Shown here in pieces: positions 1 through 8,648 of a stretch of 64,000 nt of DNA. Location: the NCBI GenBank assembly GCA_051881315.1, contig JBJEPQ010000027.1:1-64000 (forward strand). Reading direction: 5' to 3'. This DNA is from CAG-488 sp051881315. Its GTDB lineage: Bacteria > Bacillota > Clostridia > Oscillospirales > Acutalibacteraceae. A model generated the notes under the pieces. That model had not been told where the DNA came from. It saw nothing but the letters and a program-made list of their open reading frames with translations, and searched no databases. The first letter of the stretch is position 1, and each line of letters opens with the position of its first letter. Both the position numbers and the translations under genes were made by a program.

Positions 1-19
1 CAATTTTCTTAATGTTCAT
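1..19 (-). CDS. Start of a truncated gene, product unknown
   Basis: Read on the minus strand, an ATG at 19 begins M-N-I-K-K-I and runs off the left edge. An AAGGAGAG ribosome-binding site lies at 33-26, six bases before the ATG, which is good support for a real start. Only six codons are visible, so no function can be given. It is divergent from the ATPase gene at 283 and belongs to the A/T-rich left segment. Confidence 0.5.
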
Positions 20-214
20 AAAAATCTCTCCTTCTGTTTTAATTTCATTGTTTTCAAAAAGCCTCAATTTCTAAATCATTTGTATCATCTCCTTTTGCCT
101 ATCTGTTCGATAATATTATGTAATAAAACTCTAAAGTTAATCGGAGCGTTGAAATGGAAAAACTGCGTTAATTGCCATTATGCTCATCAAATATTTTAAA
201 ATGAAATAAATATA

Positions 215-243
215 TTGACTTTTACTATTTGGTTATGTATAAT
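215..243 (+). promoter_or_regulatory. Sigma-A-type promoter for the ATPase gene
   Basis: TTGACT at 215-220 and TATAAT at 238-243 are separated by 17 bases. The predicted start of transcription near 250 leaves a leader of about 33 bases before the ATG at 283, with GAGGTGA as ribosome-binding site. The rest of 20-214 is A/T-rich and shows no gene. Confidence 0.75.
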
Positions 244-282
244 GTAGTAAATCATAGCTTAGCAATTTGAGGTGAATCGAAA

Positions 283-1674
283 ATGTTTGTAGGTCGAGAA
301 AAAGAATTGAATATTTTAAACAATCAATTTAAAAGTAATAAATTCGAGTTCACGGTTATTTACGGTCGCCGACGTGTCGGAAAAACGGCAATAATAAATG
401 AATTTATAAAAGACAAAAAAGCAATATATTTTACGGGCGTCGAAAGTAATGCTAAACAAAATTTGCAAAACCTAAGTCAAAGCATTTTGAGCTTTGAGGA
501 AGGTATGCCGATTGAAAGTGAGTTTTCATCGTTTCAAGCTGCACTCGATTTTGTTTTTAAAAAGTCGCTTGACCAAAGGCTAATACTTGTAATCGATGAA
601 TATCCGTATGTTGCAAAATCATCAAAAAGCCTGGCATCTACTTTGCAGCTACTGATTGACCGCTATAAGGAACACTCAAAACTATTCCTGATACTTTGCG
701 GTTCGTCTATGTCATATATGGAGGACCATGTACTTGCATATAAGGCTCCCTTGTATGGTAGGAGAACAGCTCAGATAAAGGTTCAGCCGTTTGAATTTTG
801 GGAAGCGTGTAAGTATTTTGATAATTTTTCCGACGTGGATAAAGCGGTCGCATATGGAGTAGTTGGCGGAACACCTCAATATCTGCTTCAAATAAATGAT
901 AAGATGTCGTTGAAAGATAATATAAAGAGCATATATTTAAATTCAGCATCATTTCTTTTTGAGGAGCCGACTAACCTACTCAAGCAGGAGGTTCGTGAAC
1001 CGGCTATATACAATGCAATAATAACTGCCGTTGCAAACGGAGCGTCAAAGCTTTCTGAGATTGCAAGTAAGGTCGGTGAAGAAACAAGCGTATGCTCAGC
1101 TTATATCAAAAATCTGATTTCACTCGAAATAATAAAAAAAGAATCCCCCTACGGTGAGAAGAATTCAAGGAAAACGGTTTATTCTATTGAGGACAACATG
1201 TTCCGCTTTTGGTATCGTTTTGTTGCGGATAACACATCTATTATCTCCCGCGGTGCTGATGAGCTTGCGTATAAAAAAATCGAGCCTTATCTTCCGGATT
1301 ATATGGGAGCAGTTTTTGAAGAAATATCAAAACAATATTTGTGGAGTATTCTTTTAAAGGGCGAATGTCCTGTTAATTTTACAGATATCGGTAGATGGTG
1401 GGGAACTAATCCCAAAACCAGAACGCAGGAAGAAATTGATATAGTCGGATTCGAGGGTAAAACCAAAGCTCTTTTTGCCGAGTGCAAATGGACTAACGAA
1501 AAAGTCGATGTCGGCGTACTTGAAAAATTGATTGAGCGCAGCAATCTTTTCAATCAAACTGAAAAGTACTATTATCTTTTTTCCAAAAGCGGCTTTACTC
1601 AAGGCTGTGTTGACAAAGCGGAAAAACTTGGAAGGGTAACCCTTGTTGATTATAAGAAAATTCTGAAAAGATAA
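283..1674 (+). CDS. DUF234-type ATP-binding protein (archaeal-ATPase-like)
   Basis: 463-residue P-loop ATPase. The Walker A motif is G28-RRRV-GKT35 and a Walker B follows as LILVIDE with D105 and E106. The C-terminal third has the layout of the DUF234 nuclease-like domain, with a D-x(n)-E-x-K type pattern (EEIDIVGF, then AECKW). Such proteins are common in archaea and anaerobic bacteria, often on mobile DNA; their cellular role is not established, though a helicase/nuclease or defence-like role is often guessed. The GAGGTGA ribosome-binding site supports this start. The two genes that follow, a small DNA-binding-like protein and an integrase, suggest it is cargo or an accessory of an integrated element. 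Confidence 0.85.
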   Translation: MFVGREKELNILNNQFKSNKFEFTVIYGRRRVGKTAIINEFIKDKKAIYFTGVESNAKQNLQNLSQSILSFEEGMPIESEFSSFQAALDFVFKKSLDQRLILVIDEYPYVAKSSKSLASTLQLLIDRYKEHSKLFLILCGSSMSYMEDHVLAYKAPLYGRRTAQIKVQPFEFWEACKYFDNFSDVDKAVAYGVVGGTPQYLLQINDKMSLKDNIKSIYLNSASFLFEEPTNLLKQEVREPAIYNAIITAVANGASKLSEIASKVGEETSVCSAYIKNLISLEIIKKESPYGEKNSRKTVYSIEDNMFRFWYRFVADNTSIISRGADELAYKKIEPYLPDYMGAVFEEISKQYLWSILLKGECPVNFTDIGRWWGTNPKTRTQEEIDIVGFEGKTKALFAECKWTNEKVDVGVLEKLIERSNLFNQTEKYYYLFSKSGFTQGCVDKAEKLGRVTLVDYKKILKR

Positions 1675-1710
1675 ACCTTGACGAAAACATGAAGGAAAGA
1701 GGCACTACTT

Positions 1711-2046
1711 ATGAATTTAAAAAACACGTTAGAACCTGTTGTTACTGTGCAGGACATACAGAAGAAATGGGGTTTAAAGGATGCCCGAACAGCCAGAAAA
1801 TATATGCTTAGCATTCCGCATCTTAAGGCATATTATAATTATTCGGGCGAACTTGTTTGTGAACGTCAATTTTTTGACGAGGTAATGGAGGAGTTGCTAA
1901 AAGTCGGAGATATGCGTCCGCTCGAAAGTATGGCAATGACGACATCCATACCGGATAATTGGGCAAAAGACGAAATGAAGAAAGCCGGAATGTCCGAACA
2001 ACAAATACAGCAAATTATCAAGCTAAATAGAAACCGCAGGAGATAA
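1711..2046 (+). CDS. Small helix-turn-helix-like protein, possible excisionase
   Basis: 111-residue basic protein ending in NRNRRR. Residues 10-60 read like a winged-helix or MerR-type DNA-binding segment: TVQDIQKKWGL, then a turn, then ARTARKYMLS and a short beta-like stretch. Its stop is two bases before the integrase ATG, and the integrase ribosome-binding site GGAG lies in its last codons, so the two are translationally coupled. A small DNA-binding protein directly before a tyrosine recombinase is the usual place for an excisionase or a regulator of integration. That role is inferred from position; no signature residue proves it. Confidence 0.55.
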   Translation: MNLKNTLEPVVTVQDIQKKWGLKDARTARKYMLSIPHLKAYYNYSGELVCERQFFDEVMEELLKVGDMRPLESMAMTTSIPDNWAKDEMKKAGMSEQQIQQIIKLNRNRRR

Positions 2047-2048
2047 AA

Positions 2049-3404
2049 ATGACTGACAAAAAGAAAACAAAAATTATCAGCATTATAATAAATGACGAAC
2101 GCAAAAAATTCCAATATACCTTTCCGTCAACGAGAGCTGATGGTAGATTATATGTATATATTGACTCTGGCAGAAAGAAGCCTGATGGGAATATAAAATA
2201 TGATATCGTATACGGAAACAATGAGCTTAATCTAAGAAATAATATTTTAAAATATTATGATAAACGTTTATACAGCGGTAGCAACAAATATCAAACAATG
2301 GAAGTTGCAATGACAAATTGGTTGAAAACTGTTAAATCAACCCAGTTGAAACCGAGAAGTTACGATGTGATGGAAGATAACTTACGATTACACATTTTCC
2401 CGTATATAGGCGATTTGAGAGTTTGCGATGTTAAAGTTGATGATTGCCAGGAGATTATTAACAAATTGACTTTCGCCGGATACAGTTTATCTGTAATCAA
2501 CAAAATTTATGTGCACCTCAACGATTTCTTCAAATTAGAAGTTGACAAGCAAATCCTAAAATTTAATCCTATGGTTGCGGTAAAAAAGCCATCCGAGAGC
2601 AAAGTATATGAGGTAAGAACATCCCTCAAAAAAGCCGAAAAGGAAATAAAATACTTTACGAAAGAGCAGGTTAAAGCAATACAGGATGTTATTTATAACG
2701 GATACATAACAACAGGAATCTCAAGAAGCAACAAAAAATACGAACAACCTGGGCGAAAGTTCATTTATCAAGCTCCCGTTTTTGATTTCCTGCTTCAGAC
2801 TGGGCTACGAGTGTCCGAAATGTGTGCTTTGCAATACCGTAACTGGGACCCCGAAAGCCGTACCATTACAATCGAAAAGACACGAACCGAATCAAAAAAG
2901 CGTGATAAAGTTACAAGAGAAAGAATAGGTACAGAAAAAGAGGTCTTAGAATTATCCCCAAAATCAAAAGCGTCCCGTGCAACAATCAGTCTTTCAAAAT
3001 ATGCGAACGACATCCTGATAAAAATGCATTCTGAAGAGAAGCCGGATTATGATGGCTATATTCTGCATACCACTAACGGGAAACCAATGACAAAGGACGG
3101 CAGTTTGCGTGGACGATGGCATAGACTTCTGGTTGCCGCCGGCATTGAGAAAAAAGAGCGAGTTACAAAAACAGTTATTGACGAAGACGGAAACGAGAAA
3201 ATAAAAACTCAAACTGTTATCCATGAGGAATACGGACTGCACACAACACGCCACACTTATGCCAGTTTTCTTTATCAACAAACGCACGATATCTTGCTTG
3301 TCTCAAAAAAGCTCAGACATTCCGACCCGGCATTGACAGCACGAGTATATATCAGTATAATGGAGGAGTCCGTAAGTCAAATTGACGAGACATTCAAAGT
3401 TTAA
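2049..3404 (+). CDS. Tyrosine recombinase / phage-type integrase
   Basis: 451-residue integrase. The N-terminal region carries an Arm-binding-like segment, then a SAM-like core-binding domain (about 80-180), then the catalytic domain (about 200-451). Catalytic residues can be read: R254 in TGLRVSE, H398-x2-R401 in LHTTRHTYAS, H424 in LRHSDP and the nucleophile Y434 in ARVYISIM. Length is normal for integrative-element recombinases. The ATG is preceded by GGAG and is coupled to the small protein upstream. The gene stops about 80 bases before a tRNA-Arg gene and points toward it, suggesting that tRNA as integration site. The 3' flank holds an imperfect inverted repeat (TTCTCGCGAA / TTCGCAAGAA, 3431-3466). 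Confidence 0.92.
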   Translation: MTDKKKTKIISIIINDERKKFQYTFPSTRADGRLYVYIDSGRKKPDGNIKYDIVYGNNELNLRNNILKYYDKRLYSGSNKYQTMEVAMTNWLKTVKSTQLKPRSYDVMEDNLRLHIFPYIGDLRVCDVKVDDCQEIINKLTFAGYSLSVINKIYVHLNDFFKLEVDKQILKFNPMVAVKKPSESKVYEVRTSLKKAEKEIKYFTKEQVKAIQDVIYNGYITTGISRSNKKYEQPGRKFIYQAPVFDFLLQTGLRVSEMCALQYRNWDPESRTITIEKTRTESKKRDKVTRERIGTEKEVLELSPKSKASRATISLSKYANDILIKMHSEEKPDYDGYILHTTNGKPMTKDGSLRGRWHRLLVAAGIEKKERVTKTVIDEDGNEKIKTQTVIHEEYGLHTTRHTYASFLYQQTHDILLVSKKLRHSDPALTARVYISIMEESVSQIDETFKV

Positions 3405-3485
3405 GACAAAAATAAGTCTTTTTGTAAGTCATTCTCGCGAATCAATATTAACCAATTCGCAAGAAACGTTGAAAAATCAACATTT

Positions 3486-3562
3486 CCGCACGTAGCATAA
3501 TTGGATAATGCATCAGATTCCGATTCTGACGACTGGGAGTTCGAACCTCTTCGTGCGGGCCA
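3486..3562 (+). tRNA. tRNA-Arg (anticodon CCG), CCA encoded
   Basis: A full cloverleaf folds by hand. Acceptor CCGCACG (3486-3492) pairs with CGTGCGG (3552-3558); D stem GCAT/ATGC (3495-3498, 3508-3511); anticodon stem TCAGA/TCTGA (3513-3517, 3525-3529) with loop TTCCGAT, giving anticodon CCG at 3520-3522; five-base variable loop; T stem with loop TTCGAAC (3540-3546), closed by two G-U pairs. Discriminator G3559 is followed by an encoded CCA. It reads the CGG arginine codon. It marks the right edge of the putative integrated element; an obvious promoter of its own is not seen upstream. Confidence 0.95.
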
Positions 3563-3563
3563 A

Positions 3564-3589
3564 AGTCACCGTTTTGCGGTGGCTTTTTT
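3564..3589 (+). terminator. Rho-independent terminator after tRNA-Arg
   Basis: GTCACCG (3565-3571) and CGGTGGC (3577-3583) form a seven-pair stem with one G-U pair and a five-base loop, followed by six T. Confidence 0.8.
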
Positions 3590-3599
3590 CATCAAAAAA

Positions 3600-3625
3600 A
3601 CAGGCTTTTCGCAAAGCCTGTTTTT
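3600..3625. terminator. Bidirectional terminator between tRNA-Arg and the ECF gene
   Basis: ACAGGCTTT (3600-3608) and AAAGCCTGT (3613-3621) pair around TCGC. The hairpin has an A tract on its left and a T tract on its right, so it can stop transcription from both sides, including the minus-strand gene ending at 3650. Confidence 0.85.
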
Positions 3626-3649
3626 GTTATTATAGTATGTATTTTTTAA

Positions 3650-4249
3650 TTAAAATCTGCTTTTCAATGCTTTGGCAAGGGCGATTGATACCGCCGAACC
3701 GATAACGGTGCAGGCGATCCACTCAACAACCGCATTGAAGGTTACAAGTACCGAAATGACAGCGATAACGCTGTCACCGAAGCTGCGAATAAACTCGGTA
3801 TTGTAGAAAAGCAGAAGCAAAAAGCCTACAAAAAGGACAGTATTCAAAAATCCGCCGCCGAACGAGGTCACAACTGCGCCGACATTGCCGTGATTTTTCG
3901 CTTTGAAGCCCTTGTAAATAAAGCCGCAGCCCAAACCCATAAGAATTCTCGGAACAAAACACATAATAAAAGTGAAAATCGGGTTAATACCGAAAAGCGT
4001 TGTTCCGAAAGCGTCCATACCGAAGCACTGGATAAAGCTTGTTGCACCGAACATTAAGCCGAGTACAGCACCGACAGCCGGTCCGCCGATGATTGAGCCG
4101 ATAACTACGGGAATCATAAGGAACGTAATGGAAACCACGCCGATTTTAAGATAACCGAGCGGAGTGAATGCCATTACGAAGATCAGCGCCGTAAGAACAG
4201 CAGTCAACGTAAGTTTGTAGATGTTTTCTTTGTTTTTTGTTTTTGCCAT
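3650..4249 (-). CDS. ECF transporter S component (substrate-binding membrane subunit)
   Basis: 199-residue membrane protein with about six hydrophobic segments and the typical S-component opening, TLTAVLTALIFVM, followed by the small-residue-rich stretch VIGSIIGGPAVGAVLGL. S components bind a vitamin or its precursor and work with the shared EcfT-EcfA module, which is not in this window. The sequence resembles folate/pantothenate-type S components most, but the ligand cannot be decided from it. GGAG lies seven bases before the ATG. The gap of 33 bases after the flippase gene suggests co-transcription. No riboswitch is visible upstream. Confidence 0.8.
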   Translation of the reverse strand: MAKTKNKENIYKLTLTAVLTALIFVMAFTPLGYLKIGVVSITFLMIPVVIGSIIGGPAVGAVLGLMFGATSFIQCFGMDAFGTTLFGINPIFTFIMCFVPRILMGLGCGFIYKGFKAKNHGNVGAVVTSFGGGFLNTVLFVGFLLLLFYNTEFIRSFGDSVIAVISVLVTFNAVVEWIACTVIGSAVSIALAKALKSRF

Positions 4250-4282
4250 GGTTTTATCTCCAATCTAAAATTTTTAACACAT

Positions 4283-5815
4283 TTATTTTTTTACCTTTGA
4301 AAAAACCGCATTTTTTGCTACGGCTAAAGCGCCGGCAAACTCCTTGCGGGAAAAAATCAGATTAACGATACAGGTAATCGCCAGTACAATCACACCGACA
4401 ACGCAGGCATAAAGAATCCAGTTGAGATATGAAGTCATTGAAAAATCGGGAAGAAAATGAATTGCCGCCGCCGACAGTACGACCGTCAGAACGGAAACCG
4501 CCATTCGTTTAAAGAAAAACATCATACTTCTTTTCAGGATATTTTTTGAAAGGTAATAAACATACTGAACCGTTCTGAACGTCATTGCAACCAAGGTGCC
4601 TGCCGCAACGCCGATAATTCCGTAGAAATAAACAAGAACTGCCGAAACCGCAATGTTTATTCCTGCTTCGGCAAAGGCTCCGTTGCGAGTCTGTCGGTAA
4701 TGTCCTGCGGCATAGACAACGCTGTGATACGGTATCCTGATAGAATACATTGCATTCGCAAGAACGAGAATATATGCAAAGAGAGGTCTGATATAATCGG
4801 CATCGGTAACACCTCTCATATACACACGCATAAAAGGAACAATCAAAAGTCCCGCACAGGTGAAAAGCACGGTAACAAGGGTGAAAGATGCAAACTCATA
4901 CAGATTGAACTTTCTGTTGAGGTTGTCATATTCTTTTTTTGCAATCATATCGCCGAGAGCCGCCTCAACGCCCGATGACAGACTGCTCGCAACCTTCATT
5001 ATTCCGTTGACAACGGAGTAATAAACCGTGTAAACGGAAACCTCGGCAAGCGCAACGGAATCGGAGATTTTTGCAAACACCGTCAGCAGAGCAACATCGG
5101 TATTCAGATTGACGAAATAGGCTATATGATGTCCGAGACCGTCCCAACGCTGTGCAACGGCTTCGTTGTCCGCCTTTGCTTTTTTGTCGATCCGATATTT
5201 ACGCTTGACATATATGTTCAATGCGATCGGTCTGAGAATATAAATAAACGAGGTTGCAAACTTCAAGATATGAATTGACGCACCGAGTTTAATAAAGATG
5301 ACCACCATAACCGCATTGAGGATTATCGTTCCTATCTGCAAAAAAGATGTGATATATCTTCTCTGATCCGCCTGAACAAGGACGGTATAGGTCATGCCGA
5401 AATAATACTGTGCGAAGGTGCTAAGTCCGATTATTACAACGAGTGAAGCCGTGAATGCCCAATCGAAATTTTTATTGACGAGCACGGGAAATGCCGCCGC
5501 AAGCACAGCCATATACCCAAGAAAGATATAGGCAATTTTTCTGAAAAAGTTTTCGGTTGCTTTTATAATACTGCTTGTTGCCGCAACGTTTTTTTCGGCG
5601 AGAGGCTTGTAAAGTGCGGCTCTGATTACTCCGCCGACGCCTGCTTCAACAAGAGCGATATAGCTGAGAAACTGAGTTATGGAGGAGGTCAGCGCATTTA
5701 TATCGGAGCCGTATGTGCCGATGATAAGTCTCGGAACAATAAAGCCGCAAATAACGCTGACAAATTCAAGCAGAAGTGAAGCCGCTGAATTCAGCATAGC
5801 CTTTTTGCTTCGCAA
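4283..5815 (-). CDS. Polysaccharide/oligosaccharide flippase (MOP superfamily)
   Basis: 510-residue integral membrane protein with about 14 hydrophobic segments and the opening KAMLNSAASLLLEFVSVICGFIVPRLI, typical of Wzx-like and other MOP-superfamily lipid-linked sugar flippases. It probably moves a lipid-linked glycan across the cytoplasmic membrane. The best start is a TTG at 5815 with GGGGAGG nine bases upstream; an in-frame ATG lies six codons further in. It follows the M6 protease gene by 29 bases, so both are likely in one transcript. No glycosyltransferases are adjacent, so the glycan is unknown. Confidence 0.82.
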   Translation of the reverse strand: MRSKKAMLNSAASLLLEFVSVICGFIVPRLIIGTYGSDINALTSSITQFLSYIALVEAGVGGVIRAALYKPLAEKNVAATSSIIKATENFFRKIAYIFLGYMAVLAAAFPVLVNKNFDWAFTASLVVIIGLSTFAQYYFGMTYTVLVQADQRRYITSFLQIGTIILNAVMVVIFIKLGASIHILKFATSFIYILRPIALNIYVKRKYRIDKKAKADNEAVAQRWDGLGHHIAYFVNLNTDVALLTVFAKISDSVALAEVSVYTVYYSVVNGIMKVASSLSSGVEAALGDMIAKKEYDNLNRKFNLYEFASFTLVTVLFTCAGLLIVPFMRVYMRGVTDADYIRPLFAYILVLANAMYSIRIPYHSVVYAAGHYRQTRNGAFAEAGINIAVSAVLVYFYGIIGVAAGTLVAMTFRTVQYVYYLSKNILKRSMMFFFKRMAVSVLTVVLSAAAIHFLPDFSMTSYLNWILYACVVGVIVLAITCIVNLIFSRKEFAGALAVAKNAVFSKVKK

Positions 5816-5844
5816 GAAACCTCGCCTCCCCTTTTAAATAATAA

Positions 5845-8499
5845 TTATAAATTCAAGCCGCAGTTCATCGGATATTCGCTGTCCGAGTCGGTAATGTTTC
5901 CGTCGCCGTCGGTGTCCGAAGCCATTTCCGAGTGATCCGACAGAGTGAGCATACCTGCCGCCGCCGCATTGATGATAACCGCATCACAGCCGTCTGCCGC
6001 ACCGTCGCCGTTCACATCGCCTTTTATAACGACAGTATATCTTTTCACAAGCACGTCATCGGCGGTATAGAGAAGCACCTGACCGCCTGTGCAGACTGAA
6101 TCATATTTGAAATATCCGCCGTTGGTTGCCTCAAGATAAAGACGGAGATTTACCGTTTTCTGCGGTATTCCCGTTATGTATGTGTCAGACACGGCAACCG
6201 TTTCCGCCTCCATTGAGATAAGCTCAGGCAATTCCTTTTCGGGCAGATCCTTATATGTCAGGCTGACAGTACCCGTATTTGAAAGCACCGCGCCGACATA
6301 AACCCTGTTGTTGCTGACCGTCATATCCGCAGACTGACAGTCTGAGCAGGGCGCACTGCCGAGCTGTTTCCATTCGCCGCTGTCAAGGTAGAGTATCCGG
6401 CTCACCTCGCCCGAAGCGATCAGCGAAACGCAAACCGTGCCGTTCCCGGCAATATCCATAGAAGCCTCAAGGAAGTTTGTAATCGTTGTCGGGACTTCAT
6501 ACTGAGTGACATTTGAGTCTCCGTCAACCTTGACAATGATAGGAGTTTTGCCCGACGCAACGGCAATCATCCAGTATTCGCCGTTGTAGCCGATACTTCT
6601 GTGAAGATTTGACGAAGCGAGAGGCTTCGGAACAGAAATGCTTTCCCATGCCCCCGTTGAAAGATTATAACGTTTTATCTGAGTATATTGAGTTCCTGCA
6701 CCTGAGCCGAAAGCGAAATTACAGTAGGTCACATAAATAAAGTTTCCGACCGCACCGAGGCTCGGATTTGAAAAATAATCCGCCGTCAGGGAAGAATTAA
6801 CGCTCGTCACGCCGCTCGAAGTGATCTTTTTTATGCTCAGTCTTGATCCGTCAACCGTCCATGCGGCGTAGAAGCCCGAATCTCCGGCAAAGAGCTGAAT
6901 GTCATTGGGATAGGAAACGGAAGTGTCGGTGAATAAGGTGTTCCATTTGCCGCCCTCATATTTGGCAATAACAGGTCTGCCGCTCGAATTGAGATAAAGA
7001 ACATAGGGAATATCGTTGTATATCTTCAAATCAATGTAGTTCACACCCGAAAAAGCCGAGCCGAGAACCGTCCATGTTACGCCGTCATATTTATATATCT
7101 TATTTGTAGTATTCCAATTCTCCGTTCCAGTAACACAGGAATAAATATTGCCCTGAGAATCGGAGTCCATATTTATCGTTGAAGCCTCAAGAGAAATATC
7201 GTTCGGTACAAGCTCCCACAGTCCGAGCGAAGAATAATCGGGAAAGGTTATATTGAACGAAATCTGCGATGAGTCGTCGTTATAGGCAACATCGGAAATT
7301 ACAATTCCGCTGTTTGAGCCGTCGGAATAGAATATTGTACCGTCGGAAACGGTTGCGGCGAAATCCGCCGAGCCGAAGCTCGTCCTGTTGTCCGAGGGAT
7401 CGAGAGCCGCCTTGAAAAGGTCGCCTGCGCTTGAGGTTGTGTCCGTCTCGCCCGGTCGGAAAACATAGAGGTAATCCTGTCCCTGAGCATTGGTTAAATT
7501 CGGAACGGAGCGGTTGACTCTGTAAATAAGCAGTCCCGACGACGGTATTTTTGTTTCAAAGCCGAGATTGCTGAAATTGTCGGTCACTTTCTTCCTGTAT
7601 TCAAGAATAAAGCTTTCGCTTCCCGACATGGGAGTTTTTATTTCATAAAGAATTGTATCGGAATCCGAGCTGACGGGATCGAGAGTATATGTGCCGCTCT
7701 CGCTGATCTGTTTCATCGGCACCCAGCCCATCTTGTAACGCTGATAGGAAAGCGGATACTGCTGGAAGAAGCTGTCCGAAGCCATAATGTCCCAGACGCC
7801 TACGGGTGCGCCCGAAGCTCCGTTCACACGGTAAAGGTCGGGAAGTCCGACACTGTGCAGAAACTCGTGCGAGATAACTCCCTGACACGCAGAGACCGCA
7901 CCTGTCAGAGAATACGAATCAATAACATTATAATTTCCGATATAATACTTATTCTTTATCATCGTGGTGACGGCGGAGACGCTCTTGTGCGGCCATAGGA
8001 AGTCCGAGCCGCTTGAGCTTCTGCCCTGAATGATGATAGTCGTGTTATCAATCGACTGAGAATATCTGTTGTCAAGCTTATCGTTCGGCAGGCTGATTTT
8101 GCCTGAATTGAATGCGGCTATGACCTCCTGAATAACGGTGGAATCGTCGCTGTTGTCATGTGAAGCGGAAAGGGTGAGCGGAACTATGGTATCCCCCTCA
8201 AGCTGAGGGAACACATTATTCACATTCAGCTTTCCTCTTGAGATTGCAGATATATATTTCTTAAAAGAAAAATCAATATCCGAGCCTACATAAATATCGG
8301 TGGTGTCGTTGTAGGTCATGATTATCTTCTGTGAATTGTCGGCAATATCCGTTCCGTCGTCCTCGGGAAACTTGACAAAAACAACAAGGTTTGCCATTGT
8401 TTCGTATGTATCGGTCTGAGCTTCCGCACGAAAAACCACGGAAGTCATTATCAAAACAACCGAGAGCAAAAGATATGCCAATGAACGTACAGCTTTCAT
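5845..8499 (-). CDS. Secreted M6-type metalloprotease with C-terminal dockerin
   Basis: 884 residues. A signal peptide spans about 1-27 (LAYLLLSVVLIMTSVVFRAEA). The zinc-protease signature HEFLHSVGLPD (211-221) matches the M6 family pattern HExxHxxGxxD, with a conserved DIMA-type Met-turn about 20 residues later. Residues 430-760 look like a beta-propeller or repeat region of unknown function. The last 65 residues form a dockerin: GDVNGDGAADGCDAV is a standard calcium loop, and a second loop follows at DTDGDGNITDSD. So the enzyme is exported and probably held by a cohesin. It starts the protease-flippase-ECF transcript. Substrate unknown. Confidence 0.88.
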   Translation of the reverse strand: MKAVRSLAYLLLSVVLIMTSVVFRAEAQTDTYETMANLVVFVKFPEDDGTDIADNSQKIIMTYNDTTDIYVGSDIDFSFKKYISAISRGKLNVNNVFPQLEGDTIVPLTLSASHDNSDDSTVIQEVIAAFNSGKISLPNDKLDNRYSQSIDNTTIIIQGRSSSGSDFLWPHKSVSAVTTMIKNKYYIGNYNVIDSYSLTGAVSACQGVISHEFLHSVGLPDLYRVNGASGAPVGVWDIMASDSFFQQYPLSYQRYKMGWVPMKQISESGTYTLDPVSSDSDTILYEIKTPMSGSESFILEYRKKVTDNFSNLGFETKIPSSGLLIYRVNRSVPNLTNAQGQDYLYVFRPGETDTTSSAGDLFKAALDPSDNRTSFGSADFAATVSDGTIFYSDGSNSGIVISDVAYNDDSSQISFNITFPDYSSLGLWELVPNDISLEASTINMDSDSQGNIYSCVTGTENWNTTNKIYKYDGVTWTVLGSAFSGVNYIDLKIYNDIPYVLYLNSSGRPVIAKYEGGKWNTLFTDTSVSYPNDIQLFAGDSGFYAAWTVDGSRLSIKKITSSGVTSVNSSLTADYFSNPSLGAVGNFIYVTYCNFAFGSGAGTQYTQIKRYNLSTGAWESISVPKPLASSNLHRSIGYNGEYWMIAVASGKTPIIVKVDGDSNVTQYEVPTTITNFLEASMDIAGNGTVCVSLIASGEVSRILYLDSGEWKQLGSAPCSDCQSADMTVSNNRVYVGAVLSNTGTVSLTYKDLPEKELPELISMEAETVAVSDTYITGIPQKTVNLRLYLEATNGGYFKYDSVCTGGQVLLYTADDVLVKRYTVVIKGDVNGDGAADGCDAVIINAAAAGMLTLSDHSEMASDTDGDGNITDSDSEYPMNCGLNL

Positions 8500-8525
8500 A
8501 ACATCACCATAACGATATTTTTGTA

Positions 8526-8554
8526 ATTATATCACAATTCAATGGATTTGTCAT
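8526..8554 (-). promoter_or_regulatory. Promoter for the M6 protease operon
   Basis: On the minus strand, ATGACA (8554-8549) and TATAAT (8531-8526) are separated by 17 bases, about 27 bases upstream of the ATG at 8499. Confidence 0.65.
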
Positions 8555-8570
8555 TATCAATTTAAAACAA

Positions 8571-8621
8571 AAGCCGCCAACGGAAAGGACTTTTTATGCG
8601 TCCTATACCGAAAAGCGGCTT
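8571..8621 (-). terminator. Terminator after the flavodiiron gene
   Basis: On the minus strand an outer stem AAGCCGC/GCGGCTT and an inner AGGAC/GTCCT stem are followed by TTTGTTTT. It lies 28 bases past the stop at 8649. Confidence 0.7.
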
Positions 8622-8648
8622 CAAAATATCACAATTTCTTAATCTATT

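Noticed and set aside
60..110. A five-codon minus-strand ORF after AAAAGGAG near the left edge, as a leader peptide
   Set aside because: Too short to judge, and the downstream gene is cut off.
4250..4282. Vitamin riboswitch before the ECF S component
   Set aside because: Only 33 bases separate it from the flippase gene, too little for a riboswitch aptamer.
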